29,113 bases of DNA from Oscillospiraceae bacterium (GTDB lineage: Bacteria; Bacillota; Clostridia; Oscillospirales; Ruminococcaceae). Shown here piece after piece: positions 9,486 to 16,483 of the stretch (within the stretch, counting starts at the first letter, position 1; each line of letters opens with the position of its first letter). The position numbers and the translations under genes are program-made. The stretch spans positions 1 to 29,113 of the forward strand of contig JAFSHJ010000072.1 in the NCBI GenBank assembly GCA_017440425.1, read 5' to 3'. Under the pieces are notes generated by a model. The model was not told where the DNA came from and searched no databases. It was given only the letters and a program-made list of their open reading frames with translations.

Positions 9486-11075
9486 TTAGGGAAGGAGATA
9501 CCTTGCGCCGGGCAGCGACACCACATATCCGTTTATCTCGAGCTCCGACAATGCTGCTGCAAGCTTATCCACCCGCACATCCAGCTTTACCGAGAGCTCA
9601 TCCATTCCTATGGGAACATCAGACATCTCTTTGAGAACCTTTCTTGCCACATCCGAAAGTTCATCCATCTCCACATCGAAGAAGTCGTTTTCCGCTTTTT
9701 CTTCTTTGGGGATAACTTTTTCCGTTTTGGCAGGAGGTTCTTCCGTTTTTTCAGGCACCCTGTCTATTCTTCTTATAAGAGGCATTTCGCTTCTCTTCTT
9801 TTCCTGAGCAGCAACTTCCTGCTCCAGCATTTCATCGTTGAACTCTTCAAAAGTAATGACAGTTCCGCCGTTGATACCTCTTTGTGTTTTTATCTTCTTT
9901 AAAAATCTGCTGAACTTTTTGGTTCTTGGGTCTGCGGCATACTGCGGAGCCTCCGGCCAGCCGCTTTCGGGAAGCATTACACGCACACCGATGGGAGGCG
10001 TTGCATTCCAATCGCCCTTATAGTCATAGCTGCCGCTGTATGAGGAGTCTCTCAGTTTTTCTTTTTCTCTCACCCATTCGGGTTCGTCAAAATCCTGCGG
10101 TTCGTTGTCTCCGTCCCACGCAAGATATCTGTCGTCCCATATCTCATCACCCTGTTCGGGTGCATTGTCCTCTTTTTTGCTGTAATATTCCAATATTTCC
10201 TTTGCGCCGGAAACTTTCACCGCGCCACGTGCCGCAAGCACACGGCAGCCCTGAAAATCTCCGATGCTTTTATCGTCATCGATCATATCCAGCACGAACA
10301 CGTCTCTGCGCTGACGCTCCGCATCCTTTGCGGTGATGAGTGCGCCGCTCTTGCCGCCTGCCTCGACCACAACGATGCCGGATGACATACCCGATATTAT
10401 GCGGTTGCGCTGCGGAAAATTCATTGCCTTGGGAGGTGTGCCGGGAGCATACTCCGAGACCACCGCACCGCAGCTTACAATTTGGCTGAAAAGCTCTTTG
10501 TTGCTTGCGGGATAAACTCTGTCCAGTCCGCATCCCACCACAGCCACGGTGGGTCTGTTTACGCTCAGGGCAGCTTTTGCCGCCGCTGTGTCTATTCCCT
10601 CCGCAAGTCCGCTTACCACGGTGGCGCCGCCGAGAGACAGCTCTTTGCAGAGCTTTAAGGTTGCATTCACCGAATGATGAGAGCATTTTCTGCTGCCCAC
10701 CACACCGATCATCGGTACTTCTTTTGCTTTGGGCAGCACACCCTTTATATATAATAACGTGGGTGCGCCGGTGATGTTTCTCAGTTTTTGCGGATAGAGG
10801 CTGTCTGTAAGTGTGAGCAGCCCCAAATCAAGGCGGTATGCCTTTTCCAGAATGCGTTTTGCATCATCCAAAGCCGCATCGCTGAAGCTGTCCTTTATTC
10901 TTTCCGCTTTTTCGTTGGAGAGCCTGATGAGACCTCTCCTGCGCATTTCGTCTATCACGGCTTCGCCCTCATCAAAAAACTCACGGGGTTCACCGTATTC
11001 CTCTATGATGGCGCGACAGTCAAACCCGGGTCCGAAGGCTTCCGCAAGCCACACCCAATACAACCAGTTTCTCAT
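9486..11075 (-). CDS. dprA: DNA-processing protein DprA with a long linker before the winged helix
   Basis: Binds incoming single-stranded DNA and loads RecA in natural transformation. Residues about 1-110 hold the N-terminal helical (SAM-like) region. The Rossmann core spans about 120-295 with GVVGSRK, SGLAEGIDTAA, FPQRNRIISG and GGKSGALITAK. Residues about 472-529 form a small winged helix of the DprA C-terminal type. The protein is 529 residues, whereas typical DprA is about 300-390. The excess is a poorly conserved-looking, charged stretch at about 300-470, rich in Asp, Glu, Lys and Pro, between core and winged helix. The start ATG has GGAGGTGA upstream. Competence genes elsewhere are not visible in this window. 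Confidence 0.93.
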   Translation of the reverse strand: MRNWLYWVWLAEAFGPGFDCRAIIEEYGEPREFFDEGEAVIDEMRRRGLIRLSNEKAERIKDSFSDAALDDAKRILEKAYRLDLGLLTLTDSLYPQKLRNITGAPTLLYIKGVLPKAKEVPMIGVVGSRKCSHHSVNATLKLCKELSLGGATVVSGLAEGIDTAAAKAALSVNRPTVAVVGCGLDRVYPASNKELFSQIVSCGAVVSEYAPGTPPKAMNFPQRNRIISGMSSGIVVVEAGGKSGALITAKDAERQRRDVFVLDMIDDDKSIGDFQGCRVLAARGAVKVSGAKEILEYYSKKEDNAPEQGDEIWDDRYLAWDGDNEPQDFDEPEWVREKEKLRDSSYSGSYDYKGDWNATPPIGVRVMLPESGWPEAPQYAADPRTKKFSRFLKKIKTQRGINGGTVITFEEFNDEMLEQEVAAQEKKRSEMPLIRRIDRVPEKTEEPPAKTEKVIPKEEKAENDFFDVEMDELSDVARKVLKEMSDVPIGMDELSVKLDVRVDKLAAALSELEINGYVVSLPGARYLLP

Positions 11076-11109
11076 TTGACCGTCACCTCCATCTATATAT
11101 AATAGTATA

Positions 11110-11928
11110 TTATCTTTCTTCCATCAGTTTATATGTAAGTATAGATGCCGCTGCTGCCGCATTCAGCGATTCTGCACGGCCCCGCATCTCTATCTTCACA
11201 GTTTCGTGGCAAAGTTCAATTATCTTTTGAGGCAGACCCTTGCCCTCGTTGCCGATGACGACTGCGCTGCCCTTTTCAAAGTTCACCCTGCCAAGGGGAA
11301 TGCTGTTATCGGACAAAGCCGCCGCATACAGCTTTATCCCCGCATCTCTCAAGCCACAGACAACTTCTTCGCCCTCTCCACCGATCATGACCGGAAGATG
11401 GAAAAGACTTCCCATTGTGGAGCGAAGCAGCTTGGGGCTGTAGATATCGGGGCAATCTTTGGTGAGCACCACCGCGGTGACGCCGAAAGCATCGCAGCAG
11501 CGTATGATGGTGCCTATATTTCCGGGATCCTGCAGGGAGCACAAAAGAACATACTTCCCATTATGATCCATATAGTCTATTTTATCAGCGAAATTGCGAT
11601 TGTCAAGCATATCACACAAACAAAATACGCCCTGAGGGGACTTGACATCGGAAATTTTCGCCGCAATACTCTCCGAAATAACAATATTCCTTCCGCAATT
11701 TGCAGCAATCGCCGCCAGTTCTTCGGAATATTTTTTAATTGCCGCATCGGTTGCAAGAAGCACCTTGACCAAACCTGCCGATGCCGCTTCGGAACAAAGC
11801 TTTATACCCTCTGTTACAAACGCTTGTTGCTCATATCTGTCCGCTCTGCTGTCGCAAAGCTGTTTGAGCTGCCTTACAAGCGGATTATCTCTGCTTGTAA
11901 TGTTTTCTTTAAACATTTCTGCCGTCAT
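11110..11928 (-). CDS. TrmH/SpoU-family RNA 2'-O-methyltransferase
   Basis: SAM-dependent ribose methylase with a trefoil-knot (SPOUT) fold, probably acting on 23S rRNA. The three SpoU motifs are present: LQDPGNIGTIIRCCDAFG (132-149), VIGNEGKGLP (224-233) and IEMRGRAESLNAAAAAS (246-262). The N-terminal part (ITSRDNPLVRQLKQL and AFVTEGIKL) is the substrate-binding domain typical of the RlmB/TsnR-like subgroup. The target nucleotide cannot be read from the sequence. The start at 11928 has only a weak ribosome-binding site; a second ATG four codons in is possible. It is the first gene of the minus-strand run that continues with dprA 34 bp downstream. Confidence 0.9.
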   Translation of the reverse strand: MTAEMFKENITSRDNPLVRQLKQLCDSRADRYEQQAFVTEGIKLCSEAASAGLVKVLLATDAAIKKYSEELAAIAANCGRNIVISESIAAKISDVKSPQGVFCLCDMLDNRNFADKIDYMDHNGKYVLLCSLQDPGNIGTIIRCCDAFGVTAVVLTKDCPDIYSPKLLRSTMGSLFHLPVMIGGEGEEVVCGLRDAGIKLYAAALSDNSIPLGRVNFEKGSAVVIGNEGKGLPQKIIELCHETVKIEMRGRAESLNAAAAASILTYKLMEER

Positions 11929-11966
11929 ATATTTTTCGTCTTTCTTTTTGGATTTAAAAATTCAAT

Positions 11967-11999
11967 AAACGACCGAGCACTTAAAATACCCGGTCGTTT
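11967..11999 (-). terminator. Terminator of the infC-rpmI-rplT operon
   Basis: A 9-bp perfect inverted repeat (AAACGACCG with CGGTCGTTT) with a 15-base loop, followed on the minus strand by a T-rich stretch. It lies between rplT and the methylase gene. It would also sit in the 5' leader of the methylase gene if that is transcribed from the weak promoter listed just upstream. Confidence 0.7.
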
Positions 12000-12002
12000 A
12001 TA

Positions 12003-12031
12003 ATGATACGAAAATATATCTGCTGTGACAA
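12003..12031 (-). promoter_or_regulatory. Weak candidate promoter for the methylase-dprA-topA run
   Basis: On the minus strand TTGTCA and TATCAT are separated by 17 bases, between rplT and the hairpin at 11967-11999. The match is only partial, and the hairpin would lie within the transcribed leader, so this is tentative. Confidence 0.25.
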
Positions 12032-12084
12032 CGCACCTGCGTGTCTCTGAATCAGTTGCTAACCGGAATATCAGATATTCTTAA

Positions 12085-12438
12085 TCAGAGAGCAGCCTTA
12101 GCCTTTTCTACGAGTGCGGTAAATGCAGCCGCATCATTGATAGCGATCTCAGAGAGCATCTTGCGGTTGAGTGTGATGCCGGCCTTCTTGAGTCCGTTCA
12201 TGAATGTGGAATAGTTCATTCCGTTTGCACGGCAGCCCGCAGAGATACGGGTGATCCAGAGGCGACGGAAATCTCTCTTCTTAAGTCTTCTGCCGATGTA
12301 AGCATACTGACCGGATTTCATAACTGCCTGTTTAGCAACTCTAAACAGTCTGCTCTTGCTGCCATAGTAACCCTTGGCAAGCTTCAATACCTTTTTTCTT
12401 CTCTTATGCGCCATAGTTGCGCGCTTAATACGTGCCAT
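12085..12438 (-). CDS. rplT: 50S ribosomal protein L20
   Basis: Large-subunit protein needed early in 50S assembly, and in Firmicutes the repressor of its own operon through the mRNA leader. At 117 residues it has the standard length. It is very basic and shows family landmarks LKLAKGYYGSKSRLFRVAKQ, QYAYIGRRLKKRDFRRLWI and MNGLKKAGITLNRKML. It is the last gene of the infC-rpmI-rplT operon, 56 bp after rpmI, with a GGAGGAGA ribosome-binding site. Confidence 0.98.
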   Translation of the reverse strand: MARIKRATMAHKRRKKVLKLAKGYYGSKSRLFRVAKQAVMKSGQYAYIGRRLKKRDFRRLWITRISAGCRANGMNYSTFMNGLKKAGITLNRKMLSEIAINDAAAFTALVEKAKAAL

Positions 12439-12494
12439 TACAATTCTCCTCCGTTGTAGGTGTTTTCGCCGACGCCTTGCGTGGCTTTTTTTCC

Positions 12495-12695
12495 TTATTT
12501 CTTGTTGGGAAGCAGAGCCTTTATAGCCATTGTGTTGGTCTTATCGGCATAAACTACCTTACGAAGTCCGCGCTTACGCTTGGTATCCTTCTTTGTAAGA
12601 ATGTGGGATTTGTAAGCATGCGCACGCTTTACCTTACCGGTTTTAGTAAAGGAGAAGCGCTTTTTTGCGCCGCTGTGGTTCTTAAGCTTAGGCAT
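12495..12695 (-). CDS. rpmI: 50S ribosomal protein L35
   Basis: Small basic ribosomal protein of 66 residues, standard for L35. It starts MPKLKNHSGAKKRF, has the family segment HILTKKDTKRKRGLRK and ends in a Lys-rich tail. The ribosome-binding site is GGAGG. It is the middle gene of the infC operon, 75 bp after infC. Confidence 0.98.
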   Translation of the reverse strand: MPKLKNHSGAKKRFSFTKTGKVKRAHAYKSHILTKKDTKRKRGLRKVVYADKTNTMAIKALLPNKK

Positions 12696-12770
12696 TTGGT
12701 AGTCCTCCTGTTAATAATTTCCTGAATAAAGGGCAAATTTCATCGGCTTCCGCCGTGTTTATTAGATAAC

Positions 12771-13301
12771 TCACTCGCGTCCTTGCTTCAAGCTTTTGGG
12801 TGTAAGAAACATAATCATGCTGCGGCCTTCCATTTTGGGCAGTTTATCAACGGTTCCGGAATCCGCACAAGCGTTTGCAAAACGCTCCATCAAACCTTCA
12901 CCAAGCTGCTGATGTGCCATCTCTCTTCCTCTGTAACGCAGTGAAACCTTCACCTTGTTGCCGTCGCCCAAAAATCTCAACGCATGGTTTACCTTTGTGT
13001 TGAAGTCGTTGGTATCGATATTGAGGGAAAGACGAACCTCTTTGATCTCGATGACTTTCTGGTTCTTTTTAGCTTCCTTCTCACGTTTAGCCTGCTCGAA
13101 GCGGTATTTACCGTAATCCATGATACGGCAAACCGGCGGCACAGCCTGAGGAGCGATCTTTACCAAATCAAGACTTTTCTCTGCTGCCAGATGAAGTGCA
13201 TCCTTTGCGGACATGATTCCCAGCTGGGATCCGTCTGCATCTATGACGCGTATCTCCTTGTCCTTGATCTCCTCGTTGATAAGCAGTTCCTTGTTGCTGA
13301 T
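12771..13301 (-). CDS. infC: Translation initiation factor IF-3 with an apparent ATC start codon
   Basis: IF-3 keeps the 30S subunit free and rejects initiation at poor start codons. The first in-frame ATG (13214) would give only 147 residues and lose the conserved N-domain. Reading upstream gives SNKELLINEEIKDKEIRVID and then DADGSQLGIMSAK, a normal IF-3 N-terminus, until an in-frame TGA two codons before an ATC. No ATG, GTG or TTG exists between that stop and the N-domain. The ATC at 13301 is seven bases from a strong GGAGGTG. The result is 176 residues. Landmarks are PPVCRIMDYGKYRFEQ and, in the C-domain, KVSLRYRGREMAHQQLG. A rare start codon is a known autoregulatory device of infC in other bacteria (AUU in E. 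coli). Confidence 0.95.
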   Translation of the reverse strand: MSNKELLINEEIKDKEIRVIDADGSQLGIMSAKDALHLAAEKSLDLVKIAPQAVPPVCRIMDYGKYRFEQAKREKEAKKNQKVIEIKEVRLSLNIDTNDFNTKVNHALRFLGDGNKVKVSLRYRGREMAHQQLGEGLMERFANACADSGTVDKLPKMEGRSMIMFLTPKSLKQGRE

Positions 13302-13308
13302 AGCTCAA

Positions 13309-13315
13309 CACCTCC
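13309..13315 (-). promoter_or_regulatory. Ribosome-binding site that places the ATC start of infC
   Basis: GGAGGTG on the minus strand, seven bases before the ATC at 13301. An ATG overlapping its 5' side is in another frame and leads to a short non-IF3 product, so it is not the start. Confidence 0.8.
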
Positions 13316-13333
13316 ATAGCTTTAAAGCCAGTT

Positions 13334-13371
13334 AAATAAAAAATAATACGCGAACGATATTCCCGTCCGCG
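13334..13371 (-). terminator. Attenuator-like hairpin in the infC leader
   Basis: On the minus strand, CGCGGACG pairs with CGTTCGCG (8 bp including one G-T) around a 7-base loop, immediately followed by a T-rich tract (TATTATTTTTTATTT). It lies 33 bases or more upstream of the infC start, inside the leader, so it would act as an attenuator and not as an end-of-operon terminator. Confidence 0.65.
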
Positions 13372-13476
13372 CACAAATCAATACCGCCACAGCACAACTG
13401 TCTGCAGCAAACATATTGACCATGCACGTTATCCGTAAAACGGCAGGTGGGAACAATCCACTTTATTGTCTAAAAT

Positions 13477-13505
13477 ATTATAACACCCATTGACCTCTTT
13501 GTCAA
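13477..13505 (-). promoter_or_regulatory. Consensus sigma-A promoter of infC-rpmI-rplT
   Basis: TTGACA and TATAAT, both exact consensus, separated by 17 bases on the minus strand. This predicts transcription starting near 13470 and agrees with high expression of a translation operon. Confidence 0.9.
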
Positions 13506-13506
13506 T
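13489..13506. repeat. Perfect inverted repeat over the -35 box of infC
   Basis: ATTGAC and GTCAAT are separated by six bases. One arm contains the -35 element. It may be an operator or a chance by-product of the TTGACA box. Confidence 0.4.
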
Positions 13507-13550
13507 AGGTTTATTGCTGTTTTTTCAACTATTTTTCGCAATTTTCGGTC

Positions 13551-13590
13551 AGGATACGGACGGCGGAGTTACAGCCTCGCCGCCCATCCT
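13551..13590. repeat. Long imperfect hairpin between the hydrolase gene and infC
   Basis: AGGAT and ATCCT flank a GC-rich core that pairs GGGCGGCG-AG with CT-C-CGCCGTCC around a 7-base loop (minus strand). There is no T tract directly after it on either strand, so it is not a canonical intrinsic terminator. It may be an mRNA 3' end structure for the hydrolase gene. Confidence 0.45.
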
Positions 13591-13632
13591 CACTCTGACA
13601 GTTATAGCACATTTTCGGTATAATATCAAGCT

Positions 13633-15090
13633 TTATCGGATATATTTTTCTCCGCAGGCGGGCAAATCGGTGAATGGGTCGTTCGCTGTGCCGTAGGCAT
13701 AGATGCGCTTTGGCACCTGAGTGTTTTCCATGCCTGCAATGACATCGAAATATTCGGGAGCAACGCCCTTCTCACACCACAGCTCCATAATGCGGTACTG
13801 ATAGTCGTACACGTCTTTTTCTTTGTCCAGCACTATGTTTCCGTTCATCACGGCATTGCCGTTGAGGATCATATTGCATCTTCCGTGGTCCTGTCCCGGC
13901 ATTATAAAACATCTCGCCTGACTGTATATTTTATCGAGACCGCCTGCCTTTTCCGTAACTCTTCTGTAATAATCCATCGTGTTGTGGCTGGGCACGATGG
14001 GATCCACCGAGCCGGTGAGGATGAACAGCTTGCCGCCGCGGTCAAAGAAGGGAGAGAGGTCGGTATCGTTTGCGTTCATATCGCCAGCCAGCTCTCTGTC
14101 CACTTCATCCATGTCTGCGGCAAAATCGAAATCCGTTCTGTTGAAACCCTTGCCAAAGGTCCAGATAAATGGATACATATGTGGAGTATCACGCTGCATC
14201 TCCAGCACGCCCACCTGCTCCGCACCGATGGGTATACCGTTGTATATCTTCTCGCCGGTGACAGGGTTGACGGGTCCGATATACATTTCACGCAGGGCAT
14301 TGCGCTTTGCCTCTGGGAGTTCGTGGTAGTTCTCCTTCAGATATCCGATGAAACCGTCTATATATTCGTCATCACAGCAAATTCTTGTTACAAACTTGTC
14401 TTCGGGGTCGCTGTTTCCGTTGTCTTTGCTGTATTCCACGGCTTTTTCTGTTATAACGTCTATCTCCGCCTGCTCAAAACGCACGTCATATTTTCTTGTT
14501 ACCACATAGCTCCAAAGGAAATAGGTGTGTAAGTGTGTGCGGTTGTTTGCAGGGGCACCTGCCCAGATGGCATCGTAGCATTCGGGACATCTCTGTGCCA
14601 TGGCAAGCGACTGCTGTCCGCCGGTGGAGGCGCCCATAAAATAGGAATAGTCCGGCTTTCTGCCATAGTATTCTTCAGTTATCATTTTGCCGACGATACT
14701 CATTATATATGTAGCTCTCCAGCCGAAATCGCGGGAGACATCACGGTTGTCTATGCCGCTCTTCACACCTTTTGACGTGCCCATATCGGTGTGTGCTACC
14801 GTATATCCCTCTTTTGCTCTGTAAACAAGGTCGGGATAGGATATGGCCCCTGCCATACCTCCGCTGCCCAGCCCCAAAAACCTGCCGTTCCATGCATCGG
14901 GGAGCCACAGCTCATGGCAGCATCTGCCGCTGCCGAAGCGTGTGGTGAGCATTATACGCTCTATTCCGGGCAGATCTTTACGCTCAACGCCTCTCGGGTC
15001 AACAAAGTCACCCTCGATCCGCTCCGTTTTTATCTCGGTGTTATATTCTTTAAGTGCCGCTCTGAGTTTTTTCAAAAGTTTCGGATCCAT
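13633..15090 (-). CDS. Tannase/feruloyl esterase family hydrolase, apparently cytoplasmic
   Basis: A 485-residue alpha/beta hydrolase of the tannase and feruloyl-esterase family, which cleaves esters of plant phenolic acids. Family segments are WNGRFLGLGSGGMAGA near residue 68, the nucleophile elbow GASTGGQQSL (Ser155), TGSVDPIVPSHN with the likely acid D363, and PGQDHGRC with the likely base H402. The cysteine pair next to Ser and His that forms a disulfide in secreted members (CS-D-HC motif) is absent: the residues there are Ala154 and Gly403. There is no signal peptide or membrane segment, so the enzyme probably acts inside on imported small esters. I start at 15090 because the ATG two codons earlier touches the GAGGAGG ribosome-binding site. 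It appears monocistronic with its own promoter. The actual substrate is unknown. Confidence 0.85.
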   Translation of the reverse strand: MDPKLLKKLRAALKEYNTEIKTERIEGDFVDPRGVERKDLPGIERIMLTTRFGSGRCCHELWLPDAWNGRFLGLGSGGMAGAISYPDLVYRAKEGYTVAHTDMGTSKGVKSGIDNRDVSRDFGWRATYIMSIVGKMITEEYYGRKPDYSYFMGASTGGQQSLAMAQRCPECYDAIWAGAPANNRTHLHTYFLWSYVVTRKYDVRFEQAEIDVITEKAVEYSKDNGNSDPEDKFVTRICCDDEYIDGFIGYLKENYHELPEAKRNALREMYIGPVNPVTGEKIYNGIPIGAEQVGVLEMQRDTPHMYPFIWTFGKGFNRTDFDFAADMDEVDRELAGDMNANDTDLSPFFDRGGKLFILTGSVDPIVPSHNTMDYYRRVTEKAGGLDKIYSQARCFIMPGQDHGRCNMILNGNAVMNGNIVLDKEKDVYDYQYRIMELWCEKGVAPEYFDVIAGMENTQVPKRIYAYGTANDPFTDLPACGEKYIR

Positions 15091-15136
15091 GATCATCCTC
15101 CTCGTTCAGCCCTTTTTCAGGTATATCTGCGCTTTA

Positions 15137-15165
15137 ATTATATCATTTTCTTTTTTGCGCTTCAA
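15137..15165 (-). promoter_or_regulatory. Promoter of the tannase-family gene
   Basis: TTGAAG and TATAAT are separated by 17 bases on the minus strand, about 45 bases before the start codon. Confidence 0.7.
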
Positions 15166-15184
15166 CCGTCAACGTTATTTTCCA

Positions 15185-15216
15185 CATAACAAAGAGACCG
15201 CCGAAAGCGGTCTCTT
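15185..15216 (-). terminator. Terminator of the HTH regulator gene
   Basis: A 10-bp perfect stem, AAGAGACCGC with GCGGTCTCTT, with a 5-base loop. On the minus strand a TTTGTTAT tail follows, 23 bp after the stop codon of the HTH gene. Confidence 0.8.
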
Positions 15217-15238
15217 ATGCATATATCAGTTGATTTTC

Positions 15239-15664
15239 TCAGCACAAGGTCTCTTCGTTTTCCGCAAAGAGCTTGTCGTTTGTCTCAAACAGGTTAAGAC
15301 CGTGGACAAGACCGTAAATTATTATTGCATCGCGCTTGAACTTGGGATAGAGCAATGCCAATCCGCACAGCTTCAAAAGATCCTGCGCCTCCTCAAGCGA
15401 TACCTGAAGTCCGAAACAAAGGCACAGCAAACGGTTGCGGGAGGGACATCTTCTTCCCGCAAAAATCTGGTAAAGATATATTTCACTCATTCCCGACTGC
15501 TTTGCCAGCATTGCCTTTGAAATATCTCTTTTGTTAAAAAGCTCGTTCAGCACATCGGGGATGCTCTCATTCACAAACACGTCCTGGTTTTCAGCAAGAA
15601 ATCCATCCAAATTAGGAGAATCCATCAGCGCCTGTTGCAAGTCGTCGGTGTTTTTCCTTTTCAA
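15239..15664 (-). CDS. Small HTH protein divergent from the kinase
   Basis: A 141-residue soluble protein. Residues about 33-75 form an XRE/Cro-like helix-turn-helix: LNELFNKRDISKAMLAKQ then SGMSEIYLYQIFAGRR, followed by PSRNRLLCLCFGLQVSLEEA. The C-terminal half (about 95-135) is a helical region with the pattern LYPKFKRDAIIIYGLVHG and LFAENEETL. The start is TTG with an AAAGGGG site seven bases upstream. It is divergent from the Hanks-type kinase gene across a 106-bp AT-rich gap. From memory, similar small HTH proteins accompany this kinase type in gut Clostridia, which suggests it is the kinase's regulator or substrate. That link is inferred. Confidence 0.75.
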   Translation of the reverse strand: MKRKNTDDLQQALMDSPNLDGFLAENQDVFVNESIPDVLNELFNKRDISKAMLAKQSGMSEIYLYQIFAGRRCPSRNRLLCLCFGLQVSLEEAQDLLKLCGLALLYPKFKRDAIIIYGLVHGLNLFETNDKLFAENEETLC

Positions 15665-15770
15665 AATACTACCCCTTTACAAAAAAAGAACAATCTTCTA
15701 TAATTATATCACTATATAATATTTTACAATTTTAAAATGATAAAAACAATATGCTGGGAGCATAGGAAAA
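15665..15770. promoter_or_regulatory. Divergent promoter region between HTH and kinase genes
   Basis: Very AT-rich. A plus-strand TATAAT lies at 15715-15720 and a minus-strand TATAAT at 15703-15708, the latter with TTGTAA 15 bases away (short spacing). The -35 boxes are poor on both sides, consistent with regulated expression. Confidence 0.35.
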
Positions 15771-16483
15771 GTGGAAAAAATAACTATTTATGATAATTTT
15801 TTAGAATCTCTCGGTCGTGAGTTCGATATTTTGAAGGAACTCAAGGCGGGATTGCGCGGCAGCGTATCCGTTGTGAGGCACAAACAAAGCGGCAGCAAAT
15901 ATATTTTCCGCCACTTTGCGGGAAACGGAGACGTCTACAAAAAGCTGCTCATCGTTGCATCCCCTCACCTGCCGCAGATAATGGAGGCCGCCGAGCAGGA
16001 CGGCAAGGTTATTGTGCTGGAAGAATTTGTACAGGGAGACACTTTGGATTTTATTCTTGAAGGCGGTCTTCTCACACCTGCCCAGGCAAAAAAATTATCC
16101 TTAAGCTTTGCTCCGCACTCCATATCCTCCACTCCTTCGGGGCTGTGCACCGCGATATCAAGCCCGAAAACATCATCATCTGCGGCGGCAATGCCGTGCT
16201 GATAGACTTTGATGCCTCCCGCATATTCAAAGAAGAGAGCGAGACCGACACGCAGATTTTGGGCACCACCGGCTTTGCCGCTCCCGAGCAATACGGCTTC
16301 TCCCAATCCGACCCAAAAGCCGACATCTATTCTCTCGGCATTTTGCTGAACGTTATGCTCACCGGCAAGCACCCCTCCAAAGAGCTTGCAAAAGGCAGAA
16401 TGGGACGCATTGTTCAGCGCTGCACCATGACCAACCCCAAAAAGCGTTTTAAAAGCGTGCTCCACCTGATGGAGATGCTTTGA
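15771..16483 (+). CDS. Hanks-type Ser/Thr protein kinase split by a -1 frameshift at an A7 run
   Basis: Cytoplasmic kinase domain without TM or PASTA repeats. It begins at GTG (15771). Frame 0 encodes the N-lobe up to QAKK (residue 108), then becomes nonsense and stops after 143 codons. A -1 shift at the A7 run 16088-16094 continues with IILKLCSALHILHSFGAVHRD and gives a 237-residue kinase ending at 16483. Visible are the catalytic loop VHRDIKPEN (D129), LIDFD in place of DFG (D146), AAPEQYG and ADIYSLGILL. The VAIK-like position reads KYIFRHF, with Arg where Lys is normal. Gly-rich loop residues are degenerate (KAGLRGSVS). The break may be programmed frameshifting, transcript slippage, phase variation or a sequencing error. 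It overlaps the next gene by four bases and so is probably translationally coupled. Confidence 0.85.
16088..16094 (+). other. A AAA AAA slippery heptamer inside the kinase gene
   Basis: Seven A residues in the register GCA AAA AAA TTA, i.e. the X XXY YYZ arrangement of -1 frameshift sites. The kinase reading resumes exactly one base back (AAA AAA ATT ATC). I could not identify a clear upstream Shine-Dalgarno-like stimulator or downstream hairpin by eye. Confidence 0.6.

Larger units (their letters stand above)
13302..13470 (-). promoter_or_regulatory. infC operon leader, candidate L20-responsive leader
   Basis: About 165 bases of untranslated leader lie between the promoter at 13477-13505 and infC. 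It contains an attenuator-like hairpin with a U tract. In Bacillus-type Firmicutes this operon is controlled by L20 binding to the leader and causing premature termination. The position and hairpin fit that model, but I cannot confirm an L20-binding fold by eye. Together with the promoter and the hairpin at 13551-13590, this accounts for the gene-free stretch 13302-13632. Confidence 0.55.

Noticed and set aside
13168..13374. Short minus-strand frame with ATG overlapping the infC ribosome-binding site
   Set aside because: It is out of frame with IF-3 and has no recognisable content; considered as a leader peptide, but no supporting feature.
16145..16483. Separate small kinase gene starting at GTG 16145
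   Set aside because: It starts inside the catalytic loop and lacks an N-lobe; the N-lobe is in the other frame directly upstream, so this is one gene with a frame change.
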